Below, one piece after another: positions 10,991-19,568 of a DNA stretch of 64,000 nt (its first letter is position 1; each line of letters starts with the position of its first letter). The DNA is from Atriophallophorus winterbourni (lineage: Eukaryota; Platyhelminthes; Trematoda; Plagiorchiida; Microphallidae), in NCBI GenBank assembly GCA_013407085.1, contig JACCGJ010013588.1, forward strand, positions 34,495 to 98,494. The letters are read 5' to 3'. The translations under genes and the position numbers were made by a program. The notes beneath the pieces are model-generated. The model did not search any database. It saw only the letters and a program-made list of their open reading frames with translations, and was not told the DNA's origin.

Positions 10991-11249
10991 AGCACACGCC
11001 GCCCAATACGGGCGATCTCCCAAGACGGTCGTCATTGACCGTGTCGGCAAGCATGACACTGTCTCAATCGACAGAGTCAAACCGGCTTTCATGGACGAGG
11101 AAGTTATCCCAAATGACCCAACGCCAACCCCGGCACCACTGGTCATTACCCCTCCTGTCCCTACAGCTAACCCAGAGCCGGCCACTACAGGAACCAAACG
11201 TGCCAAACGGCAACCCGTTCGATTCGCTGATTTTGTTGTAAATAGTTAA
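10990..11249 (+). pseudogene. Gypsy Pol C-terminal tail
   Basis: From about 11021 the frame reads VGKHDTVSIDRVKPAFMDEE, a proline-rich stretch, then KRAKRQPVRFADFV and TAA at 11247-11249. This is the end of the integrase C-terminal region (R-x-DTVSLDRLKPA) and matches the minus-strand gypsy relic at 31835-32056. The part between it and the zinc-binding region, including the DDE core, is missing. Confidence 0.75.
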
Positions 11250-11950
11250 TACTTTCATATCTTTTGGCATACACGCGTGCATTATTTCGTACCTCATTCT
11301 AATCACTCGGTCGTGGCCCTAAACCCATGCACCAGGGAGTTTTCTTTTTCTTCCCTCAGGTACGCACCCACCCACCGCTGATGCCACCGAATCGCGCACC
11401 CTTCCTGGTCCACCTACGCTTGCCCCCAACTCACCCGGTAGCCCTAACCACCAACACGAGCACAATTGTTCCAACACGCCTGTCATGTCACACAAGGTCC
11501 TTACCAGCCCAGATTGACGCGCCAACCGATTCTCCTGGCGCGGCCGTTTATCATCCTTCGGGACACAGGAAATTCTGAGCAGGGACTGTGTTTTCGAAGC
11601 TTCTGGTTCTTGTTGTCAAGCCTACGAATGCGCCTGTTTCTGCTCAAATTGGGTTCATACTAAGACCACGCCAAACGGTAAAATCCCGCTAGCAGCTGTT
11701 CACTCCATGTGAGGCGGATCGGCATTACGTTCACTCACATGTGAGACGCTACTTGGCTTAGTCCTGATCGGTTCACCCTACATCCTACTCTCAAACCACC
11801 GAAGATCGACCCACGCAGACCGAGCGCCCTGGCTGACTTCTATGTGACTGTTTGCTGAGAGACTACGTTCCTAACCGGGGTAACCTGACACCCGCATGCC
11901 CCACGCTACTGGCAACTCCCGATCAGAAGTCTTCGCTGACCAGACTTCTT

Positions 11951-11962
11951 GGAGGGGGGCTG
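11951..11962 (+). promoter_or_regulatory. Polypurine tract
   Basis: A G-rich purine run (ggaggggggctg) sits directly before the 3' LTR, where plus-strand DNA synthesis of LTR elements is primed. Confidence 0.6.
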
Positions 11963-12141
11963 TGTAACACCGCTTGTTTATCCTTATCAAAACATTGACC
12001 TTGACAATATTAACTTCCGTTTTTTCGTGCGTGCATCGTAAACGCTCTGTACGCGTTTTGGCTACCGCGATAAACCTTTCATCTCCTGTGCCTTTTCTCC
12101 AACGTTCTTGGGACATTATTGTAGTAATCTGGTCTACTACA
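11963..12141 (+). repeat. 3' LTR of gypsy element
   Basis: Starts TGTAACACCG and ends CTACTACA. It is followed at once by CGCC, the right copy of the target-site duplication. Confidence 0.88.
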
Positions 12142-12145
12142 CGCC

Positions 12146-14129
12146 TACAAACATCAACTAAGAATGTACTCGCTTCGGTGGTACAAACACAAATAAAACA
12201 ACCACCTTTCCGGCGCGGATGTGCAATCGTGCAGCATTTCTGTGCTGTGCGGCTAACATCGTGTTAAATTGATTGGTCACCGGAAGTGAGCAGCATGCTG
12301 AAACAGGATGAAGTCTCACTACCATTACTATTTTCTTTCTCATATCTGTCTAGGCCTAGGCAACTTGACAGTATTTTAGCTCTGACTGTGCGGCACTTTG
12401 CCTGGGTTGTGGTTTCATACCATATCATAAGAATGACGTCACGTGAAGTTCTGATACAAAAATGAGCTTCTTGTGTATGTTTGCCTGTTTGGGGTGTAAG
12501 TCTGATTCACGAAGTACCAGTTTTAAAGCAGCATCTAAACATACGATATTTTTGCTTAGTGTTGCATAACGCTTTCTGTTATGCAGTGGACAATTAGTTT
12601 CATGCTCAAAATATGTATAGCGGCATAAATGTGTTTTAGAGTTATTTTATTTCGCTCATGTCATTTCAATGACGTTCAATTCTAGCTCTGGTGCTGACGT
12701 GTACTGCTTTTTCAGGCAAAGATCGGAGGCAACAATTCCGAAGTTCATTACGGCCATCTAATCTCCATTCTATTTCTTAGTCATTTAAGAATGAGAGAAA
12801 ATCCTCAACCATAAGAAAAATTAACGTTTAGATGAAGTTTCCGATATTGTCAGATGAACATTTTCAAGTTCTCTTCTTTTCTCACCCCATACCCCGATTG
12901 CTATAATGCAAGTAAAATCCGCATATTTGATGTACGTATATTTTCTATACTACGATTATTACGAATTCCATTGATTTTCTAATCACAAGTTCCCCACTTT
13001 CGTATATTCAGTTTTGCAATTTTCCCATCTAAAACACCAGATTACGTGTCTTGCAGAAATCGTGAATATTTTTATGTCAAATACATAACAATTAACAAAT
13101 ACAAAATAAGAGAGAGTTATATTTCTGTACATTACACAACTGTTTATTTGGTAAGCCTAAGGATCAGAAATATGAGTGTTAATGCACGTAATGTAATATA
13201 TATTTACCATAATTAATTAAATTCTACGCAAAATATGTTACAATATGAAGAATTTCTGAATAATTTCTAATCTTGGTTTTTTACAATAAGTTTATCATTC
13301 ACAGGTTTTTACTGCACCTTCGTCTATTAGTAGTTTATTTGAATATGCGTGTAACATTATATGCTGACATCCTTAGCTTAGCGAATCTACTGTTCAGATG
13401 TTCAAAATTAATAAAAATCACTGTTGTACGTAAGGTATTTTATTCAATTTCTGTAAATTTACTGATCTCAAAAATTAAAATTTTCCAAACTTGGAGTTTC
13501 AATTGGAAGTGTAGCGGATAAGCCGAGCGTTATGTAAAATAAAAATTGTTCTAAGTGTTGTGAATTATTATAAGTGTATGAAATTATGTATAAATATATA
13601 TAATTATATTTATGCAAGAAAAGAATACACTGAGTGTCAACAACAGACTTACGAAATCCTTGTGTGGTCCACTCGGATTATTGCTAACAACGTATTTGAC
13701 CCGTGTTATTTCTTCAGCGGGATAATTGCTCGTCGTAGATGGAACAAGCAGTGAATTACCGAAAAGGGAAGAAATATTCTGGGTCAGTAATCTGAAACAA
13801 TTATTTAGTGGTTCGGCACCACGTAAGTTATCAGACGTTCACGCTGTAGGAAGCGCAAGTGTGTGTTCAGTTGATTTAAAAAAAACGACACACAGCATCA
13901 TGATGGAAAATGTTTATGGAAATGAACTTACTTTTGGAATTATTAAGGAATTATATCAATTGGGAATAATTCCTACATAACTCCCCCCCTAGAGCGGTGG
14001 CTGTTCAGCCATGCTCGACATCCATCTTTGGTGTGTACCAACGGGATCGTGCCACGCTTCGACCCAACGGACGTTGATACTAAACATCTTTAATTGTCGT
14101 TGCTTCATAGGTTAAGAGTAGTTAAAGAA
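12146..14129. other. Non-coding, AT-rich; no gene recognised
   Basis: Very AT-rich from about 12.9 to 13.7 kb. An 84-codon open frame at 13726-13980 has no recognisable domain or convincing splice context and is not called as a gene. Confidence 0.45.
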
Positions 14130-14400
14130 CAGATGTCATTTACAAATTGGCTTCTGGCGTATATTCGAAATCAAGATTATATAAGGGATAAGATACCGGA
14201 GTGCCTTTTACATCAACCAATATAGGTGACACACACTCAGGTAAACATGGAGCCATAGTTCTAATAGTAATGACTCGTACATGTGCAATGAACCTGACAG
14301 GCGGCGCAACTCCATTAGTATGGTACATGACGTTTTGTTGCCAATCTCTAGGAATGAGGGGCCAAGTAATTTGGAAATCACAGGTAAAAGAGTAATGTGT
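14130..14400 (-). pseudogene. Gypsy gag remnant
   Basis: The minus strand encodes CLPECVSPILVDVKG, matching the gag segment RLPECVQPILVAEKN of the relic at 32.9-33.1 kb. MYHTNGVAPPVRFIAHVRV also matches that relic's other frame. Short and broken. Confidence 0.6.
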
Positions 14401-14429
14401 CAGTAAATATAAACATCAAAGCGAATTCC

Positions 14430-14760
14430 AGCTTTATTAATTATTCCGCGTTTCCAATCTGTAGGACTTACTTCATTTGCTAGTGTTTTTTGAGCAGCTA
14501 TATGAGAGATTTATATAGAAAATTCGCACATTGATCAAATATTAGAGGAGTTACCCCGTCTTCCCTGTGAGAATTTCCAGTGTAAAGATTTAATAATCCT
14601 TCAAGGTAGCGTTTCGAAGTGACGTTTATTTCATTCATTGCAAAGGTGGTTGAATTTGTTTGATTTTGAATGATTATTGCATGTTCTCTCGGGTTGAATA
14701 CAGATTAATGAAAAGTGGCCGAAGCTTCAGCAGTTTCTGATGCAGTTGCTTCAGTGAAAG
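14430..14760 (-). pseudogene. CR1 LINE fragment (RT N-terminal side)
   Basis: The reverse complement gives EDGVTPLIFDQC and SPTDWKRGIIN, matching the ADGITPDVLRFC...PKDWKSGVIT block of CR1 reverse transcriptase. Several frameshifts. The outer 125 bp recurs at 16740-16880. Confidence 0.55.
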
Positions 14761-15039
14761 CGAGTGGGATTAGATTTGTATGCACTTGATCCCAAATAGT
14801 ATGAGCTTACGTTTTTCATATGCACCTCATCCGTTATCTTCATGATTTTATCGAATCGGTAATTGTTACCTATACAATGATGTACCAGTCGACCATCATA
14901 ATTAGAAATATTGTTGCTTTTTATACTACTTATAAGTAGCAAATAAGAAGCTGTTTCTAAAAGCAATCTGACCATACCCTGAAGGAAATGAACTCAGTTT
15001 CGGACATTATTAAGGTACTTACTCAGCCAGGTAAGAAAG

Positions 15040-15260
15040 CACCTATTTATACCAACATCCTGCAGCTTGCTCAGCGGTATAGATTAGTCCACGCGATCAA
15101 ACGCCTCTGATATGTCCACGTAATTCGCATGCACGCAACCACCATCATCCACAGCCTGCGTCCAGTCGTCCATTGTCTCCAGTATGTTAATCAAACATGA
15201 ACAAGACTTCCGAAATCCATGTTGATCTCTGGACAACAAGTTTGGGTTTCGAGATGACTC
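15040..15260 (-). pseudogene. CR1 LINE fragment (RT palm)
   Basis: The reverse complement reads HGFRKSCSCLINILETMDDW and VDISEAFDRVD, the GFRxxRSC...YLDISKAFD block of CR1 reverse transcriptases, with stops. It continues the same decayed copy as 14430-14760 after a gap. Confidence 0.6.
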
Positions 15261-15323
15261 ACTTTATCTCGCGATAATTTATGAATGAGATAATGTCTTG
15301 CTCACACCCCTTCGCACTTACAC

Positions 15324-15366
15324 ACCACAACCGGTTTCTGATTATTTACCGTCATCAGGTGAAGAC
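15324..15366 (-). ncRNA. Hammerhead ribozyme motif 1 (type I, family A)
   Basis: On the minus strand the order is stem I strand (TTCAC), core CTGATGA, a short stem-loop, GAAA, a minimal stem III (CCG) and cleavage triplet GTT, then GTGGTG, which re-pairs with CAC of stem I. Every invariant core base of a hammerhead is present. Stem II is weak (CGG...TCA). Hammerheads with tiny palindromic stem III (ACCGGT) are known from schistosome Sm-alpha and other animal repeats, where they may work as dimers. Confidence 0.65.
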
Positions 15367-15479
15367 AGTGAGATAAGTTTCTGTTAGCCTAAAAACAGTA
15401 ATATATATGTATAGTAATGTGTACGCGAATGCCAATACAACATGGTGTTCGTACAATCAAGACCAATGTCTCCGTTTAC

Positions 15480-16695
15480 CAACGGCAAACATCCAGCATC
15501 CCGAAATGGTCTGTTAGGGATGAGAACGTGAGCAACACATTACTTTGGTCATCCATAGGCGCCTTGAGTTCTTCACCAAGAATCACTTTGTGATTCTGTG
15601 TCTGAACATCGTGGTTCGTTGTGCGTACCCTATGTAGAAGTGGCATGCAAGTAATACTATGTTTACCACTTTTTCAAGGCTCACTGAACCTAGTCTTACT
15701 GTCTCACCTAAAGACGGTAAACAGCCAGATACCTGCAGTGGTGTGTAAAGGATGGAGATGTGAGCATCACATTACTTTGGTCATCCATAAGCGCCTTGAG
15801 TGCTTGACCAATAAACAATTTGTGATTCTGTCTGAACATCGTGGTTCGTTGTACAAACCCTATTTAGCAGAGGTATACTAGAATAACATTGTTTACCACT
15901 TTCCCACTGTTACAAGTCTAACTGAAAGTGATCGTACTGTCTTCATCTGCCGACGTCAAACAGTTAGAAACCGGTAGTGATGTTAGGGTTTAAGGATGTT
16001 AGCAACACATTACTTTTTTCATCCATAAGTGCTTGAGTGCTTGACCAAGAATCACTTTGTGATTCTGTGTTTGAACATCGTGGTTCGTTGTACTAACCCT
16101 ATGTAGCAATGGCATGCAAGTATTACTATGCTTTTCACTTTACCACTTTTGCAAGGCTCACTGAACCTGGTCTTACTGTTTCCACCTGGAGACGGTAAAC
16201 AGCGAGATACCTGCAGTGGTGCGTCAAGGATGGGGATGTGAGAAACATTACTTTGGTCATCCATAAGCGCCTTGATTGCTTGACCAAGAAACAATTTGTG
16301 ATTCTGACTGAACATCGGGGTTCGTTGTACGGACCCTATGTAGCAGTGGCATGCAAGTATTACTATGTTTACCACTGTTTCAAGGCTCACTGAACCTGGT
16401 CTTACTGTCTCCACCTGAAGACGGTAAACAGCCAGATACCTGTACTGGTGTGTAAAGGATGGATGTGAGAAACACATTACTTTGGTCATCCATAAGCGCC
16501 TTGAGTGCTTGACCAAGAAACAATTTGTGATTCTCTCTGAACATCGTGGTTCGTTGTGCGAACCCTATATAACAGAGGTATACTAGAATAACATTGTTTA
16601 CCACTTTCCCACTGTTACAAGGCTCACTGAACCTGATCTTACTGTCTCCACCTGACGAGGGCCAACAGCCAGAAACCGGTAGTGGAGTGTAAGGG
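15480..16695 (+). repeat. Tandem array of ~236-bp hammerhead-bearing units (family A)
   Basis: About five head-to-tail units. The junctions fall near 15719, 15957, 16197, 16427 and 16664, giving periods of 238, 240, 230 and 237 bp. Each unit has an AGAATCAC-TTT-GTGATTCT-like hairpin (decayed in some), a GGTTCG...CGAACC hairpin and a hammerhead-like stretch at its end. Most hammerhead copies here have core changes (CTAAAGA, CTGCCGA, GATA for GAAA). Only the last is intact. Related single units lie at 17.85, 18.8, 19.86, 23.05 and 62.1-62.6 kb. Confidence 0.8.
16647..16686 (+). ncRNA. Hammerhead ribozyme motif 2 (type I, intact core)
   Basis: TCCAC (16647-16651), core CTGACGA (16652-16658), stem II GGC/GCC with loop CAACA, GAAA (16672-16675), CCG, triplet GTA (16679-16681), then GTGGA (16682-16686). 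TCCAC and GTGGA form a perfect 5-bp stem I. CTGACGA is the same core variant as in the schistosome Sm-alpha ribozyme, since position 7 is free. Best-preserved copy in the window. Confidence 0.75.
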
Positions 16696-16739
16696 ATGTG
16701 AATGTATGTTAGTGGTTTGTATTCCGAATTCGCGTTTCG

Positions 16740-16880
16740 AATTAACATTTAATTCACTCATGGCAACCGTGGTTGAAATTGTTTGATTTTGAATGTATAT
16801 TGCATGTTCTCTGAGGTTCATTACAGAATAATAAAACGTGGCCAAAGCTCAAGCAGTTTCTGATGCATTTGTTGTTGTTT
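16740..16880 (-). repeat. Duplicate of CR1 segment 14630-14755
   Basis: Both copies share the run ttgtttgattttgaatg and an agcagtttctgatgca-type end, with scattered changes. Two copies of one LINE segment thus bracket the hammerhead array. Confidence 0.55.
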
Positions 16881-17121
16881 AATCTGACGTCTTCATACAC
16901 TCATCTCCAGGTTTCGCTATAATTCAATAGTTAACCATACGATGAAGTATTTTGGGATGGGGCTCCATCATGTGCGATATCTGTTCTAGGTAGCACAACT
17001 TGTCTTGTATGAAAATTTGTTTATTTTGTTCCACTGAACAAAGGTTAGAAACATATACCCAAACTGGCTACACGATGACCTCAGTATATAATGAAAAAAT
17101 CATGTAATATTCATCATTCTG

Positions 17122-17295
17122 AACTAGTTATATTCGAGAGTTTCTAGAATCGTTGTATTCAACATCACGATCAATCAATGCGCACGTTCAATTGGATGGG
17201 ATCTACGGAACTAGTTATATTCGAGAGTTTCTAGAATCGTTGTATTCAACTTCACGATCAATCAATGCGCACGTTCAATTGGATGGGATCTACGG
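17122..17295. repeat. Two exact-length 87-bp tandem copies
   Basis: The segment beginning aactagttatattcgagag and ending atctacgg occurs twice in a row (17122-17208, 17209-17295) with one visible difference (aacatcacg versus aacttcacg). Such high identity marks a recent duplication. Confidence 0.9.
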
Positions 17296-17849
17296 ACCAA
17301 TGAGAATATGCCAACAAGTAGGACATGCCAGAATACATGCCTATCACAGTAGATGAGGCCGCAACGCAACAAATGAATTCGAAAGATGCCCATCTTCTAG
17401 TTGCTTTGACAGAAGATTCGCTGATGTTGTCATCTAGTTTGGCGACAAAAATTCAAGAATGAACAAAACTATCTCGTACAGCACATTTGACGTACAATCC
17501 CGTATATCAGGCGGAGACATTAAAATTAGCAAACTTATATGCAATCAAACCTGGACAGGATATCCAGGCTCGCTACAGTCATAATCGTATAACTCCTATC
17601 AGATAGGTCAAAATGATGTCAATGTTGGAACAACTGATATTCAAGTTTACTGTTAACCTAACGAAAACGCCTTACGACTTGCATTCTTAGAGAGCGTATC
17701 TAAATGTTGTATTGGTGTGAGTTCAAAATCTAATGAAAATATGTAATGATTTCGATGGTATTTCAATTTTCTTTCAAAAGGATTATGAATTATTCGTATT
17801 ACAAAGTGTAATGTTAGTATAAATTGGATTAATAATTTTCCAATACTTT
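17296..17849. other. Non-coding, no gene seen
   Basis: No recognisable gene, RNA or repeat in this stretch. Confidence 0.45.
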
Positions 17850-18000
17850 GTAACTCACGGCAAAAAATCATTCTCTCTACACCTAGAGATAGCAAACAGC
17901 CTGAAAGCGAGTGTGGTGTGAAAGTGCAAGGGATGTGAGTAATCCTGTAACTTGTCATTTTCATCTATTTGATCGGTTGACTAAGGTCAACCGATCGGTC
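17850..18000 (+). repeat. Degenerate family A unit with 11-bp hairpin
   Basis: A hammerhead-like stretch at about 17878-17925 has lost core bases. Downstream GATCGGTTGAC (17971-17981) and GTCAACCGATC (17986-17996) form a perfect 11-bp stem around TAAG, in the place where other units have a weaker match. Confidence 0.55.
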
Positions 18001-18029
18001 GTCCAATGGTTGGCTGTGCCAATTTAATT

Positions 18030-18774
18030 AACGGTGGCATTTAAGATTCAAGAATTTATGGTCACAAAAAGCAGATAGCTTCACAATTACCATATCATAG
18101 TAAATATGCGTTCAATAAGAGGTATAAAAAATCAATTATACGATGTCACTGGAGTCAAGTAATATGCTCACCCTGAGTCAATACACAGGCATCGTCAAAT
18201 AGTTATGTAACAAATAATTGTCCAAGGTTCGAGTGAATGTTTGGATACAGGGAGAGGTGATAATTGCTTCGGGAAGGGCATTCCACAGGAAACAGACACG
18301 TACTGAATAGAAATATCGGCGACAATTAGTGCGGGAATGGGGAATTTGTAGTGCCGCTGAGTGGCTACGTGTAATTCCTGATTCACGGTATTTGAACAAA
18401 TGTTTGAGTGGATGATCTGGAGTATTCAATATCTTGTAAGTAATTATAACGTCACTTCGAAGTCTACGTTGAAGGGGAGTGGAGAGCTTTAGCTTTTTCA
18501 ACCTTTCCTCGTATGTAAGGTCTCGAAAACCAAGCACGAGTTTAGTTTCACGATGATAAATCCTGTCAAGCAAGAATATATCTTTTTTCATCCACGGAGT
18601 CCATGCTTGCGATGCGTGTTCCATTGTGGGAATTAAGTAGGTCTTCATGATTCTTGGCAACGTTACAGGCGTAAAGGTTCTGAAGATCCGTCGAAGCATA
18701 CCTAGAAGCTTTGAAGCACGCTTGTAAATGACCTCACAATGCACGCTGTTCATTAGTACAACTTTGTTTACCAC
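18030..18774 (-). pseudogene. 5'-truncated CR1 LINE with open 3' ORF (198 codons)
   Basis: The minus-strand ORF 18178-18774 encodes only the C-terminal part of CR1 ORF2 after the reverse transcriptase palm: FTPVTLPRIMKTYLIPTMEH, WTPWMKKDI, YHRETKLVLGF and a CR1 tail. It is similar throughout to the intact copy at 1.1 kb. The 3' end reads aagattcaagaatttatgg (plus strand), a decayed octamer repeat. The 5' truncation point adjoins a hammerhead repeat unit at about 18770. Confidence 0.8.
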
Positions 18775-18900
18775 TTACTCACGGTTTCAAGGCTAATTGA
18801 ACCTAGTCTAACTGTTTACACCTGATGACGGCAAACAGACAGAAATCGGTAGTGGAGTGCAATTGCGTCAGATGTGAGCACTGTAAAACCTGTTTATTTT
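18770..18900 (+). repeat. Single family A hammerhead unit (partial)
   Basis: The tract tttcaaggctaattgaacc through ggtagtggagtg matches the 3' part of the tandem units at 15.5-16.7 kb. Confidence 0.7.
18819..18855 (+). ncRNA. Hammerhead ribozyme motif 3
   Basis: CAC, core CTGATGA (18822-18828), a loop with weak stem II, GAAA (18842-18845), TCG, triplet GTA (18849-18851), then GTG pairing with CAC. Core invariant bases are present. Stem II has one mismatch and stem III a G-T pair, so activity is uncertain. Confidence 0.6.
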
Positions 18901-19513
18901 AATCTATTTGATAGGCTGACTTACATCAACTGTGTGGATCGTTCATCAAAATATGGGCCCTGTAAATTTTACGTCTTGAACGCATCCGTTCATGTCTGCA
19001 CTAATTCCACGCTTACGAATCATTTAACGCATTGGTCCCACGTGTCGAACTCTACAACCGACACTTTGTAGATGTTAGAATGCAAGCGATATTTGTTGGC
19101 TTACTTATGTTACTTTGGTGAACGTTATGATATTTGACGAAACAGTGTTTACGATGCAAACTCATTCTCACAGTTTTTTCAACTATCACACAGAAGAATG
19201 AAAAGAATAATTGAAATTCTCTTCACACGTGCTGTGCACCCTATTTTTATCGTAAATGAAAAACAATATATTTTTATCTTACAACCTGATCCTCGGCGCA
19301 ATTGTGTGCAAACATACCAAAATGGTAAATCTGAGGTCAAAATTATTTTTAGGACACAGGAATGTATGAATCTCAGGTAAAAACGTGCTGTAGTTTTGGC
19401 CTGAACAGCAACCAATTAGAGTGGAGAGTCCTTTCTTCAAGCAACGATTATATTCAATGTTGTGTTTAAAAAAATTTACAAACGTGGTGTGGCAATTAAT
19501 TTTGGATCAGAAA
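18901..19513. other. Intergenic or 5' flank of the L1-like gene
   Basis: No repeat or gene recognised. It should contain the promoter or a trans-splice acceptor for the gene beginning at 19514. An AG (ggatcag) lies a few bases before the start codon, but nothing decides its use. Confidence 0.4.
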
Positions 19514-19568
19514 ATGGATTGGAAATGGCTACACGTTGTGTGTTTATTGACTTTTCTGTCGCATATGA
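19514..19568 (+). CDS. Exon 1: start codon and signal peptide
   Basis: ATG at 19514 opens MDWKWLHVVCLLTFLSHM, a short charged start followed by a hydrophobic core, as in a secretory signal peptide. The donor a|gtgagt follows 19568. The exon ends one base into a codon, and the next exon starts with the two bases needed. No upstream in-frame coding signal was seen. Confidence 0.7.

Larger units (their letters stand above)
9671..12141 (+). mobile_element. Internally deleted Ty3/gypsy LTR retrotransposon (Csrn1-like)
   Basis: Two near-identical LTRs of 180 and 179 bp (TGTAAC...TACTACA) bound a 2.1-kb interior and are flanked by the 4-bp direct repeat CGCC (9667-9670 and 12142-12145). A primer-binding site follows the 5' LTR and a G-rich polypurine tract precedes the 3' LTR. 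Only integrase pieces remain. Gag, protease, reverse transcriptase and RNase H are absent. The intact ends and target duplication show it inserted as a unit, so it may have been mobilised in trans by a full-length relative. Csrn1 of liver flukes is the best-known relative with a tRNA-Trp primer. Confidence 0.85.

Noticed and set aside
10564..11206. Minus-strand open frames within the gypsy element
   Set aside because: They are mirror frames of GC-rich gypsy sequence. The plus strand carries the recognisable Pol tail.
13726..13980. 84-codon open frame before the gag remnant
   Set aside because: No domain, no homology to any other exon here and no convincing splice sites. AT-rich surroundings make chance frames likely.
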